Shown: one piece after another, positions 53,455-61,803 of the stretch
How positions within the stretch are numbered: position 1 is the stretch's first letter
Layout of the letters: the number at the start of each line of letters is the position of its first letter
DNA from: Hominimerdicola alba
Lineage (GTDB): Bacteria; Bacillota; Clostridia; Oscillospirales; Ruminococcaceae
Assembly: GCF_900109655.1 (NCBI RefSeq)
Contig: NZ_FOAT01000001.1
Coordinates: 310,001 to 374,000 of the forward strand
Reading direction: 5' to 3'
DNA: 64,000 bases
The notes under the pieces: generated by a model
Databases searched by the model: none
The model's input: only the letters and a program-made list of their open reading frames with translations
Told to the model about the DNA's origin: nothing
Made by a program: the position numbers and the translations under genes

Positions 53455-53787
53455 TCGCCCCTTACGGGTCGAGAAATCAACGAGCTGCCGCCGTTGATTT
53501 CAGGCGCGGCAATTTTTTTACGGACATAGAAAGAGCGTGGACGGTCGTATTGTCCACGCTCGTTTTTTTTGTTATTGCCGCGCCTGTTTGGTCAGGAGTT
53601 TGCTGTTCTATTTATAGCACAGTTTCCGCGTCGCTTTTGCGCCTTGACCGAGAGGCTCTGCCTCTCGAGCTCTCCGCAAGCCTGCTAGCGCGAGGCTTGA
53701 CCGCGCGCTTTGATTCGCGGCATAGTTTGTTTGGTGCGCTAGTTTGTTTCCGCACCACGCTTGACCAAAAGCTCCCCTCCTTGGCAG
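53455..53787 (-). repeat. Dispersed multi-hairpin 3'-flanking element, copy D2
   Basis: This copy faces D1. It has hairpin 1 with wholly different arms GAAATCAACG/CGTTGATTTC (53473-53501), a perfect 11-bp closing helix (53503-53513 with 53574-53584), hairpin 2 GAGCGTGGAC/GTCCACGCTC (53533-53561), hairpin 3 (53651-53665), and a shortened palindrome AAGCCT/AGGCTT (53678-53698). Hairpin 4 is missing. TTGGCA ends 21 bases from the stop of the minus-strand beta-helix gene at 53807. The gap 53349-53454 holds nothing else recognised. Confidence 0.88.
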
Positions 53788-53806
53788 TTTTCATCTAGTT
53801 TGCTTT

Positions 53807-56284
53807 TTAATACCATGCATCAAAGCAAGGCATCACAGCTGAACCTGTCATTCTTCTGGATACGATCCTCAGTTCATCTGTGTTCTTCGCTGAGTTTATT
53901 TCAGCGATCAGAGGACTGTCACTCTCGCGGTTCGCTATAGGTGCCGTCAAATTCGGAATACTGTCAGGAGAAAAAGCAAGCACTTCATAACGCTCGATGC
54001 TGTCACCTGCAAAATTCAGATCATTCGATGCCCTTTCGGCTAGTACATAACCCTCAGAAAGACTTATGTCAAATTCAAATTCCTTGAAGCCGTAATACTG
54101 TCCGCAGCCCGTAACAGAAATAGTCGCGGTACCGACGGAGATATTGTTGTAGTATTTGATGATGTAATCAACATTGCGCACAAGCTTCGCACCGTGGAGA
54201 GTCACGTTTATATCGGGCTCGATGTGCCTGCCTGTGAACCTGTAAACAGGTCTGATATCACAGGTACACCCGCTGAGAGAAGCTTTAGTCCTTATATTCA
54301 GCACCTTTGAACTGCTCTCGGTAACAGTATCACCCGTATCCAGCAGAGAATCGACCCTGTACTCAAAAACAGTGTTCTGTGGTAGAGATTCGTCTGAGAA
54401 AGAGGGTGTTGATACCTGTGCTACCTCGGTGAAATCTTCCTCGCTGCCTGCAAGTCGGCGCTTTATTGAGAATCCGTCGGAGCCACCCTTGCTCTTCCAT
54501 GAGAGCTGGACATGGTCGCCGTAAATGCCGTCTGCCGCAAAAGCGGTCACAGGCATAGCGTAGACCTCTCCTTTATAATTTGCACATTTATTTTCTACAA
54601 AATTATTAGCATTTACATAAGCGCTGGAATCATCGGCAGCAAAAATGCCCGAATCAGTACAGCCAGTGATGGTGTTATCAGTGATGTTTATCCCCGAAGC
54701 GCCCTCAACCGCAACACCGCTGAAACTTGTCTTGACGGTGTTCTTGCTGACCTCTGCCTTGGATTTGCCTGCTATATATATACCGCTCTGGGAAGAATTT
54801 TCAACGGTATTTCCCGAAATGGTGACCTCAGCGCTCTTGTCCGCCGAGATACCGCTGCCTGCGCTGTAAAGGCAGGAATTCTTCTTGATGACCCCGCCTT
54901 TGCCGCCTAAAATGGAGATAGCATCGGAAGAACTTCCGATTATGCTGTTTCCGCTTACGGTAACATCGTTTGAGAATTTAAGGCTCACCAGACTGCTGCC
55001 GCTCTTGTCGCCGTCAGAAGGTGTGCCGATAACATTTGAATCAATGTAAACGCCGGTCGCGTCGTTCAGCTGTACAGCCGAACCGGCAGTAGTGATATTG
55101 TTTGAGCTTATATGCACACCGCTGACCTTATAGTCGTGGTCGGGCAGACTGCCGTTCTGCACAAGCTTGCCATACAGGCTTATTCCGTAAGGATTGTCAC
55201 AGTAACCTGTTATATTTGCGTTGATAGTGTTGTTGCTGATAACCACATCGGAAAAATCGTTGATCCTGTCATATACGCCGTCATAGCCTGCCACAGGTGT
55301 ATAATATCCCGAATATTCCATGGAAGTCATATTTTTGAAGTCGATGCCGCAGCCAACACCTGTCATACTGTTGTTCTCGATCGAACAGCAGCGGTAATTC
55401 TGCATAACTATCGCAGTTTCGTAGATGTTGCTGAATGTATTGTCAGCAATATAGAAATTGGTGTAATACTTGCCCACCGTAGCGGAATGTGAACCCACGC
55501 CGCGCATGATGTCATAGAAGCTGTTGTTCCTGATAATGACGTTATCGCAGGAAGTATCATCGAAAGGTGCATAGCCGTCAAAAAGGTTTGCATTATTGAG
55601 GATATCGAACTGTATAGCCTCTTTGAATTTCTGACCGTAGTACTCATGGAAACTGCAGCCTTCTATGGTGACATTCTTGATGCCGCCAAGTTCCAGCATA
55701 TGGCAGTTGTAGTTATCCTTGAATTCAACGTTCTTTACCCAAAGATCATGGAGATGACCCATACGTATGGCAGAAAAAGCCTTTACACTGCCGCCCCCTG
55801 TATTTCCGTCAAGGCAGCCGCCTTCGATAACGATATTCCTTGCGCCGTCAAAGCCGCCGTGTCCGTCGGTATTGTTCATAAGAAGCACACCGCCAATGAA
55901 ATCCTTGCGCAGGGTGGCATTATCCAGATAAAGCCATGTATTTGAGCTTACATACAGTCCTTTGCGCACACTGTACGTACCCTCGGGTACTATGACCTTT
56001 ACCTGCACCGAATCGCTGCCCTTTGTTTTTGCATAGTCAAGTGCTTTCTGTATAGCGGCAGACGAATCCTTTTTGCCTGTAGGATCAGCACCAAGGTCGG
56101 TAACGCTGACCGCTATGGCGGAATCATATCCGCTTATATTTGCGCCTGTTGCATGACTGCCGCTTATTACGCTGTAATCATAGGCGCTTGCGGTGAGCAT
56201 AAAGCGTCCTGACATAAGCAGAGCCGCCGCTGATAAAGCAGCAGTCCACACAGACAAGACGCGCACCAAACTCTTCAAGTTCAC
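53807..56284 (-). CDS. Secreted right-handed beta-helix protein (pectate lyase-like)
   Basis: 825 residues: signal peptide (to about 34), then a Pectate_lyase_3-type start (AVSVTDLGADPTGKKDSSAA, VIVPEGTYSV). A long parallel beta-helix (to about residue 580) shows NNS/NNT ladders such as NVTIEGCSFHEYYG and GINITDNTITGC. A fibronectin-like domain (about 585-680) and a C-terminal domain of about 145 residues follow, the latter unassigned. A carbohydrate-active role (pectin or related backbone) is likely, but the catalytic family cannot be set. There is no dockerin. It is convergent with GH74. Confidence 0.8.
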   Translation of the reverse strand: MNLKSLVRVLSVWTAALSAAALLMSGRFMLTASAYDYSVISGSHATGANISGYDSAIAVSVTDLGADPTGKKDSSAAIQKALDYAKTKGSDSVQVKVIVPEGTYSVRKGLYVSSNTWLYLDNATLRKDFIGGVLLMNNTDGHGGFDGARNIVIEGGCLDGNTGGGSVKAFSAIRMGHLHDLWVKNVEFKDNYNCHMLELGGIKNVTIEGCSFHEYYGQKFKEAIQFDILNNANLFDGYAPFDDTSCDNVIIRNNSFYDIMRGVGSHSATVGKYYTNFYIADNTFSNIYETAIVMQNYRCCSIENNSMTGVGCGIDFKNMTSMEYSGYYTPVAGYDGVYDRINDFSDVVISNNTINANITGYCDNPYGISLYGKLVQNGSLPDHDYKVSGVHISSNNITTAGSAVQLNDATGVYIDSNVIGTPSDGDKSGSSLVSLKFSNDVTVSGNSIIGSSSDAISILGGKGGVIKKNSCLYSAGSGISADKSAEVTISGNTVENSSQSGIYIAGKSKAEVSKNTVKTSFSGVAVEGASGINITDNTITGCTDSGIFAADDSSAYVNANNFVENKCANYKGEVYAMPVTAFAADGIYGDHVQLSWKSKGGSDGFSIKRRLAGSEEDFTEVAQVSTPSFSDESLPQNTVFEYRVDSLLDTGDTVTESSSKVLNIRTKASLSGCTCDIRPVYRFTGRHIEPDINVTLHGAKLVRNVDYIIKYYNNISVGTATISVTGCGQYYGFKEFEFDISLSEGYVLAERASNDLNFAGDSIERYEVLAFSPDSIPNLTAPIANRESDSPLIAEINSAKNTDELRIVSRRMTGSAVMPCFDAWY

Positions 56285-56401
56285 TTAGCCTCTATCCTTT
56301 CGCTTATCTTCTCCGGTTATTATAATCCTATTATAAACTCTGCCCGACGAGAATTATATATATTTATGTCGGCGGACATCTGAAAATATTTACACAGATA
56401 A

Positions 56402-56430
56402 ATTATAACACCAAAGCTATTTTTTGTCAA
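56402..56430 (-). promoter_or_regulatory. Perfect consensus promoter of the beta-helix gene
   Basis: TTGACA (56430-56425), a 17-bp spacer and TATAAT (56407-56402) on the minus strand, giving a leader of about 110 nt. Confidence 0.85.
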
Positions 56431-56565
56431 GACATTGAATTTAAGGGTTTTCAAGACATAGGGTGAAAATTCTGTGAGGGTTTTTAAGTTCATGATTAAT
56501 TAATATCAAGTCAATAAATCTCGTTTATAATAATTGTATATTTTTAATTGAAAGGTCAGTGAAAA

Positions 56566-57525
56566 ATGGCAAAAAAGAATATCAATATAGATGAAATGAA
56601 CGTTGACGAAGAGGATTTCGAATACGAGAAAAAGCTCGCCGAGGAAGAAAGACTGAAAAAACAGCAGGCTGAGGAAAAAGCTGCTGCAGAAGAAGCTGCA
56701 CGCGAAAAGCGCAAGCGTGAAGCTGAAAAGGAGCGCACTCGCCAGATAGAAGAGGAACGCCGCGAGCTTTTGAAAATGAAATCGGGTTTGACCTCCGAAG
56801 AGGATTCTGAGTTTACAAAGAAAGATGAAGCTTATGAAAAACCCCACGGCAAAGCGGCGGTAGCGAATTTCTGGTATCACTACAAATTTATCGTGATCTT
56901 CTCATTTATCACACTGGTGGTATTGGGCTATCTGATCTACTCCGAATCTACAAGAAAACGCGACGACATCAGTGTTATGGTCATCACCGACAACGACCTC
57001 ACCCTGCGCACAGAAGAGATAGAGGAGTTTTTTGAAAAGTACACCGATGATATTGACGGCAACGGCTATGTACATGTTGGTGTGATAGTCATAAATATCA
57101 GCAGGCAGATGGATACTGTTACCAAAAGCACCTATTCGCAGAAATTCCTTGCAGAGATACAAACAGGTGAAGGCATGATAGTCATTACCGATTCCCACAC
57201 CTCAGACGAATTCATGTCAGTAATGAAGACCGACCTCGACAAGGATTTCCCCGATAACAAGTACATAGACGAAGATGGTTTCAGCTTCAACTCAAAGGTA
57301 ATGGCTGAGGAATTCAATTACGAACTTATGCCAAATGACGTTCATATGTCCATACGTATACCACAGGATACCATGGGTCTCAGCAAAGACGAGGCGCAGA
57401 AATACTACGATGAAAGCTTTGAGATATACCAGCGCATAGTTGAGGATATCACCGCCCGCTGTGAAGAGACCAATGACCCCGGACTTACCACCGAGCCCGT
57501 AAAGTACGAAGACGAAGAAGAGTAA
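56566..57525 (+). CDS. Membrane protein with N-terminal coiled coil, unknown
   Basis: 319 residues: a highly charged cytoplasmic coiled coil (residues about 14-72, Glu/Lys/Arg/Ala-rich), one membrane segment (about 105-125, FIVIFSFITLVVLGYLIYSE), and an extracytoplasmic domain of about 190 residues with alternating helices and strands (IVITDSHTSDEFM, MGLSKDEAQKYYDESFEIY). No family is named. AAAGGTCAG precedes the ATG. It is divergent from the beta-helix gene. Confidence 0.65.
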   Translation: MAKKNINIDEMNVDEEDFEYEKKLAEEERLKKQQAEEKAAAEEAAREKRKREAEKERTRQIEEERRELLKMKSGLTSEEDSEFTKKDEAYEKPHGKAAVANFWYHYKFIVIFSFITLVVLGYLIYSESTRKRDDISVMVITDNDLTLRTEEIEEFFEKYTDDIDGNGYVHVGVIVINISRQMDTVTKSTYSQKFLAEIQTGEGMIVITDSHTSDEFMSVMKTDLDKDFPDNKYIDEDGFSFNSKVMAEEFNYELMPNDVHMSIRIPQDTMGLSKDEAQKYYDESFEIYQRIVEDITARCEETNDPGLTTEPVKYEDEEE

Positions 57526-57536
57526 TGCAGGCTCAA

Positions 57537-57636
57537 TGAATAATGAATAACGAATAGTGAATAATGAATAATTAAGGTATCGCCTTTGGCGATTTGATTT
57601 CGCTTCGCGGATTCCTTTTGTTCATTATTCATTTTT
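57537..57636. repeat. AT-rich inverted microrepeat between two genes
   Basis: Tandem AATGAATAATGAATAA-type units (57537-57572) are mirrored by TTCATTATTCATT (about 57620-57633), with GC-richer sequence (CGCCTTTGGCGA, CGCTTCGCGG hairpins) between. The unit resembles a small MITE-like insert. It sits between the coiled-coil gene and the lipoprotein gene. Confidence 0.55.
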
Positions 57637-57650
57637 TTAAGGAGATTAAA

Positions 57651-58298
57651 ATGAATAAGAGAATTTTATTTTTGGTATTGATCGGTTGTATGTTTACATC
57701 ATGCGGAAGTGTTGTTTCTCGTAATGATGCCGATTCGGAAAAAGCTGAAAATTCATCTATTGCCGAAACAGAGACTTCGTCTGCAAGCATTGCGCAAGCA
57801 AATTCCGAATCATCAGATATTCCAGACACGGAAAGCTCATCTGCCGAACACACTGTGGAAGTAATAACCGAGATGAACGAAGAAGCCGCGGAAGAAAAAG
57901 CTCTGCTTACAAGTGCAGATGACCTGCAGCTTACCGATGTTGACGGCTGGGAGACCAATTATACCTTTGTTTATGACGGCGAGGTATATAACGCAATATA
58001 CTCCACCGACAACTGGAAGATCGTAGATTCCTACAAGATAACCTGCGAAGCGGATATGATAATTATATGCGGGGCGCTGGCTGATATACACCCTATCCAC
58101 GGCAGTGACGGCGAAAGCTACCGCGAGCCTGAGGACATGGCTTACGAGTGGATACAGCACAATATCGCTTACAGTATCCTGCCCGATGACAACAGCTGGA
58201 AAGCCAACGCCAAGGACGTTGATATCAATCCCGCCGACCAGAACAAGAGCCTTTATGAGATGTACAAAAGCAAAACAGGCGGAGATCTGCTTGAATAA
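57651..58298 (+). CDS. Lipoprotein, unknown
   Basis: 215 residues from the ATG at 57651, which follows AAGGAGA; a longer frame from 57594 lacks a site. The signal peptide ends in lipobox FTSC. A Ser/Glu-rich linker (about 20-85) precedes a domain of about 120 residues (DVDGWETNYTFVYDGEVYNA; TDNWKIVDSYKITCEADMII). The domain is unassigned and may bind a surface ligand or ion. Confidence 0.65.
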   Translation: MNKRILFLVLIGCMFTSCGSVVSRNDADSEKAENSSIAETETSSASIAQANSESSDIPDTESSSAEHTVEVITEMNEEAAEEKALLTSADDLQLTDVDGWETNYTFVYDGEVYNAIYSTDNWKIVDSYKITCEADMIIICGALADIHPIHGSDGESYREPEDMAYEWIQHNIAYSILPDDNSWKANAKDVDINPADQNKSLYEMYKSKTGGDLLE

Positions 58299-58326
58299 TA
58301 TAATCATAAAACGTAATATATTTATA

Positions 58327-58366
58327 TTGACACTTCGATGCAAAAGTGGTATATTGTAATAAACCA
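58327..58366 (+). promoter_or_regulatory. Promoter and candidate operator of the NAD operon
   Basis: TTGACA (58327-58332), a 17-bp spacer and TATATT (58350-58355). An inverted repeat with one mismatch, TGGTATATT-GT-AATAAACCA (58347-58366), overlaps the -10. This position suits repression by the adjacent NrtR-type regulator. Confidence 0.65.
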
Positions 58367-58396
58367 ATAGTTAGTATCTTTTTGTTACAATGAGAG

Positions 58397-59155
58397 GTGA
58401 GCAACCTGTATTCACTTGAAAATTATGACAGACCATCTGTGGCGGCAGACGCTGTGGTCTTCGGTATCGACAGTATAAAGTCGGCGGATAAGAAAGCTCT
58501 TGACACGAAGAAGCTGAAACTTCTGCTGGTAAGGCGCGGCGAAGAGCCATTCATGGGCAGCTACTCACTGCCGGGCGGATTTCTGCGAAAGGGCGAGACC
58601 ATCGAGGAAGCGGCTATAAGGGAGCTTCAGGAAGAAGCAGGGGTGAATGAACCCAAGCTGATAAATCTCGGGGTATACAGTAAGCCCCAGCGCGACCCCC
58701 GCGGCTGGATAATCTCCTGCTGTTTTATAGCTTTGACCAACACTGTTGAGCTTTCCACTGCGGCGGGTTCTGATGCTGAATCAGCCCACTGGCTGGACCT
58801 TGAAGCAACCAGCACCGAAGACGGTCTTACGCTGAAACTTCACGACGACGGCGAGGTAGTATACGAGAATTCATGCGGACGTATGCGGTCGGATAAACTG
58901 GCATTCGACCACGGCGAGATGATACTTGACGCATTCCTGAAACTGCGTGACGAGGTCATAAATCACGATATGATATTCGGACTTATGCCCGAATACTTCA
59001 CCATATCCGACCTGCAGCAGCCATACGAAGCCATAACGGGGATACATCTTTCCCCCCAGGGATTCAGAAAAAAAGTGATAGGCAAGCTCGCGGAAACAGA
59101 GCTTTTCGATGAAGCCGCGGCACACAGGACATCGAGACTTTACCGAAAGGCGTGA
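58397..59155 (+). CDS. NrtR-type Nudix domain transcriptional regulator
   Basis: 252 residues: an N-terminal Nudix domain (about 15-150) with the box GGFLRKGETIEEAAIRELQEEAG, then a winged-helix domain (about 165-250; ISDLQQPYEAITGIHLSPQG). NrtR proteins repress NAD-synthesis genes and are released by ADP-ribose. Adjacency to nadE and a NADAR gene supports this role. The Nudix box looks catalytically complete. The start is GTG at 58397, with a weak ribosome binding site. Confidence 0.85.
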   Translation: MSNLYSLENYDRPSVAADAVVFGIDSIKSADKKALDTKKLKLLLVRRGEEPFMGSYSLPGGFLRKGETIEEAAIRELQEEAGVNEPKLINLGVYSKPQRDPRGWIISCCFIALTNTVELSTAAGSDAESAHWLDLEATSTEDGLTLKLHDDGEVVYENSCGRMRSDKLAFDHGEMILDAFLKLRDEVINHDMIFGLMPEYFTISDLQQPYEAITGIHLSPQGFRKKVIGKLAETELFDEAAAHRTSRLYRKA

Positions 59156-59175
59156 CCCGATAAAGAGGTGTCGGT

Positions 59176-59592
59176 ATGATCGATAGATTCAAAGATGAAT
59201 ATTTTTTCCTGAGCAATTTTTACGAAAGCAAAGTAACTTATGATGGCATCACCTATCTTAACAACGAAGCCGCATTTCAGGCGATGAAGACTCTCGATGA
59301 GGACGAGCGCAGGAGATTTGCATTGCTTGACCCCGATGCTGCTAAAAAGGCAGGCAGAAAAGTCAGCCTGCGTGCGGACTGGGAAGATGTTAAGACAGAT
59401 CTGATGTACGAGATATGCAAGGCAAAATTCACCCAGAATGATGACCTTACCCGCAAGCTGTTAGCCACAGGCAATGAAGATCTTGTTGAAGGCAACAGCT
59501 GGGGCGACAGGATATGGGGAAAAGTCAACGGACAGGGCGAGAACCGCCTTGGGATAATACTTATGAAGATAAGGGAGGAGCTTAGACAATGA
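59176..59592 (+). CDS. NADAR family protein (YbiA-like ADP-ribose/guanine glycohydrolase)
   Basis: 138 residues with the family pattern: FFLSNFYESKVTYDGITYLN near the start, NNEAAFQAMKT, and the C-terminal GNSWGDRIWGKVNGQGENRLG. NADAR proteins include YbiA, which hydrolyses riboflavin-pathway intermediates, and members shown to remove ADP-ribose from guanine in DNA. In this NAD operon a link to ADP-ribose recycling is plausible. It overlaps nadE by four bases (ATGA). Confidence 0.88.
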   Translation: MIDRFKDEYFFLSNFYESKVTYDGITYLNNEAAFQAMKTLDEDERRRFALLDPDAAKKAGRKVSLRADWEDVKTDLMYEICKAKFTQNDDLTRKLLATGNEDLVEGNSWGDRIWGKVNGQGENRLGIILMKIREELRQ

Positions 59593-60338
59593 GCAATTTC
59601 GATGCAAAAAAGGTAAAGGAAGACGTTATCAAATGGATAAGAGAATATTTTGAGGCAAATGCAACACCCACCACAAATGCAGTAATCGGCATTTCGGGCG
59701 GCAAGGACAGCTCCGTAGCTGCGGCGCTCTGCGTTGAAGCACTGGGCAAGGACAGAGTCATCGGCGTGCTGATGCCTCAGGGCGAGCAGTTCGATATTGA
59801 CTGCAGCAAAAAGCTGGTGGCACATCTGGGTATAAAGAGCTACGAGATAAATGTGGGCAGTACAGTTTCGGCTCTTCTTAGCGAGCTTGGCAATGCTCTT
59901 GAGATCTCCGAGCAGGCAAGGGTGAATACTCCCCCGAGAATAAGAATGAGCACCCTCTACGCAGTTGCAGCCTGTGTCAGCGGACGTGTGGTGAACACCT
60001 GCAATATGTCTGAAGACTGGGTTGGCTATTCTACCAAATTCGGTGATGCCGCTGGCGATTTCAGCCCCCTTTCCGAGCTTTGCGTACGCGAAGTGATCGC
60101 TGTGGGTGACGAGCTGGGTCTCCCCTACGAGCTTACTCACAAAACTCCTATCGACGGTCTTTGCGGCAAGACAGACGAGGATAATCTTGGTTTCACTTAT
60201 GCCGAGCTTGACAGCTATATCAGAAAAGAGACCGACCTCTCCGACAAGCCTGAGCTGAAAGCCCGCATCGACGGTATGCACGCAAGAAACCTCCACAAGC
60301 TTCTGCCCATGCCGAAGTTTGAATACGATCCCGAATAA
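59589..60338 (+). CDS. nadE: NAD+ synthase (ammonia-dependent type)
   Basis: The enzyme amidates nicotinic acid adenine dinucleotide to NAD+. The 249-residue protein has the PP-loop GISGGKDSSVAAAL (near residue 38), TCNMSEDWVGYSTKFGD, and CGKTDEDNLGFTYAELD. There is no glutaminase domain, so it uses ammonia. It is the last gene of the NrtR-NADAR operon and ends at a strong terminator. Confidence 0.94.
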   Translation: MSNFDAKKVKEDVIKWIREYFEANATPTTNAVIGISGGKDSSVAAALCVEALGKDRVIGVLMPQGEQFDIDCSKKLVAHLGIKSYEINVGSTVSALLSELGNALEISEQARVNTPPRIRMSTLYAVAACVSGRVVNTCNMSEDWVGYSTKFGDAAGDFSPLSELCVREVIAVGDELGLPYELTHKTPIDGLCGKTDEDNLGFTYAELDSYIRKETDLSDKPELKARIDGMHARNLHKLLPMPKFEYDPE

Positions 60339-60353
60339 GTTCATGATAATATT

Positions 60354-60387
60354 AAAGGCACTTTCCTGCTGCGGAAGTGCCTTTTTC
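60354..60387. terminator. Terminator between nadE and pepT
   Basis: AAAGGCACTT (60354-60363) pairs with AAGTGCCTTT (60375-60384), with a T-rich end on the plus strand and an A-rich start that gives a T run on the minus strand. It serves nadE and possibly pepT as well. Confidence 0.85.
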
Positions 60388-60389
60388 GC

Positions 60390-61616
60390 TTATATAGTTT
60401 CTGTCAGCATTACAAGCAGGTCGCATATCTTTTCCATGGACTCCACACAGCAGTACTCGTATCTGCCGTGGTAGTTGTGACCGCCTGTGCAGATATTCGG
60501 GCAGGGCAGACCTTTGAATGAAAGGCTTGAACCGTCCGTGCCGCCGCGGATAGGCTGTATCTTGGGCTGGATGCCCAGCTTTTTCATGCAGTCAGAAACA
60601 TTCTCCACAAGGAACATGAAATCGGGGTCTATCTTCTCCCGCATATTGTAGTATGTGTCCTTGACCTCTGCGGTGACAGTACCCTCGCCGTATCTCAGAT
60701 TCATGATATCCACAAGTTTGGATATCATGGTTTTTTTCGATTCAAACTTCGTCCTGTCATGGTCGCGGATAAGATACGAGAGAGACGCACTTTCGGTGTT
60801 GCCATCGATGTTCATAAGGTGGAAGAACCCTTCCCTGCCCTCGGTGAATTCGGGCTTCTGTTCAGGGGGAAGAAGACTGTCGAACTCCGCCGCGATGCGA
60901 GCCGCGTTGACCATCTTGTTCTTGGCTTCGCCCGTATGCACATTCACGCCCCGCACGGTGATATCAGCAGATGCGGCGTTGAAAGTCTCATATTCAAGCT
61001 CCCCTATTCCGCCGCCGTCAACGGTGTAGGCGTAGTCCGCCCCGAACCTTTTAAGGTCGAAATTGTCCGTACCTGCGCCGATCTCCTCATCGGGAGTAAA
61101 AGCTATGGCTATCTCACCGTGCTTTATGCTGTCATCGGAAAGCAGACAGTGAGCCATGGTCATTATCTCAGCCACACCCGCCTTGTCGTCAGCACCCAGC
61201 AAAGTCGTGCCATCGGTGACGATAAGCGTCTGCCCGATATAATCCCTAATTTCAGGGAAGACCGAGGTCTTCAGCACTATGCCCTGCTCCTCATTCAGCG
61301 TGATATCTTCGCCGTCATAATTCTCGATTATTCTTGGCTTTACGTCTGCACCCGATGCTTCGGGTGAGGTGTCCATATGAGCGATGAATCCCAGCGTATG
61401 CGACCGCATACCACCGTCATTGGCGGGTATCCTTGCGTATACGTAACAATGCGCTTCGTCAAGATACACATCTTTCGCACCCATGTCTGTTAGTTCCTGA
61501 TACAGCACCTTTGCCAGATAGAACTGCTTGGCAGTGCTGGGCTGGGTCTGTGCGTCCTCATCGGATTGGGTGTCTATCTTTACGTATTTTAGAAATCTTT
61601 CAATTACTTCGTTCAA
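60390..61616 (-). CDS. pepT: Peptidase T (M20B tripeptidase)
   Basis: 408 residues. This zinc tripeptidase releases the N-terminal residue of tripeptides. Metal and catalytic motifs are present: GFIAHMDTSPEASGADVKP, LLGADDKAGVAEIMTMAH, FTPDEEIGAGTDNFDL, and the closing GGTDGSSLSFKGLPCPN. The gene is alone. Its coding sequence around 61396-61413 contains the 18-base palindrome GTATGCGACCGCATACCA shared with the region upstream of the gene at 37258. Confidence 0.94.
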   Translation of the reverse strand: MNEVIERFLKYVKIDTQSDEDAQTQPSTAKQFYLAKVLYQELTDMGAKDVYLDEAHCYVYARIPANDGGMRSHTLGFIAHMDTSPEASGADVKPRIIENYDGEDITLNEEQGIVLKTSVFPEIRDYIGQTLIVTDGTTLLGADDKAGVAEIMTMAHCLLSDDSIKHGEIAIAFTPDEEIGAGTDNFDLKRFGADYAYTVDGGGIGELEYETFNAASADITVRGVNVHTGEAKNKMVNAARIAAEFDSLLPPEQKPEFTEGREGFFHLMNIDGNTESASLSYLIRDHDRTKFESKKTMISKLVDIMNLRYGEGTVTAEVKDTYYNMREKIDPDFMFLVENVSDCMKKLGIQPKIQPIRGGTDGSSLSFKGLPCPNICTGGHNYHGRYEYCCVESMEKICDLLVMLTETI

Positions 61617-61639
61617 AAAGTATCACTCCTAACAATTAA

Positions 61640-61669
61640 ATTATAGCATAATAATATAGCATATTTCAA
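61640..61669 (-). promoter_or_regulatory. Promoter of pepT
   Basis: TTGAAA (61669-61664), an 18-bp spacer and TATAAT (61645-61640) on the minus strand. Confidence 0.65.
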
Positions 61670-61704
61670 GCATAATAATCCGAAAAATTGAATCAGCATA
61701 CTTA

Positions 61705-61740
61705 AAACAAACCCGAAAGCTATCACAAAACTTTCGGGTT
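61705..61740 (-). terminator. Terminator of the AT-rich orphan gene
   Basis: AACCCGAAAG (61710-61719) pairs with CTTTCGGGTT (61731-61740). On the minus strand it is followed by TTTGTTTT. Confidence 0.8.
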
Positions 61741-61803
61741 ATAATTATAGTATCATTTACATTCGGAAAAATACTCGGTCTTTTTTTGAAAACTACTTCT
61801 AAA

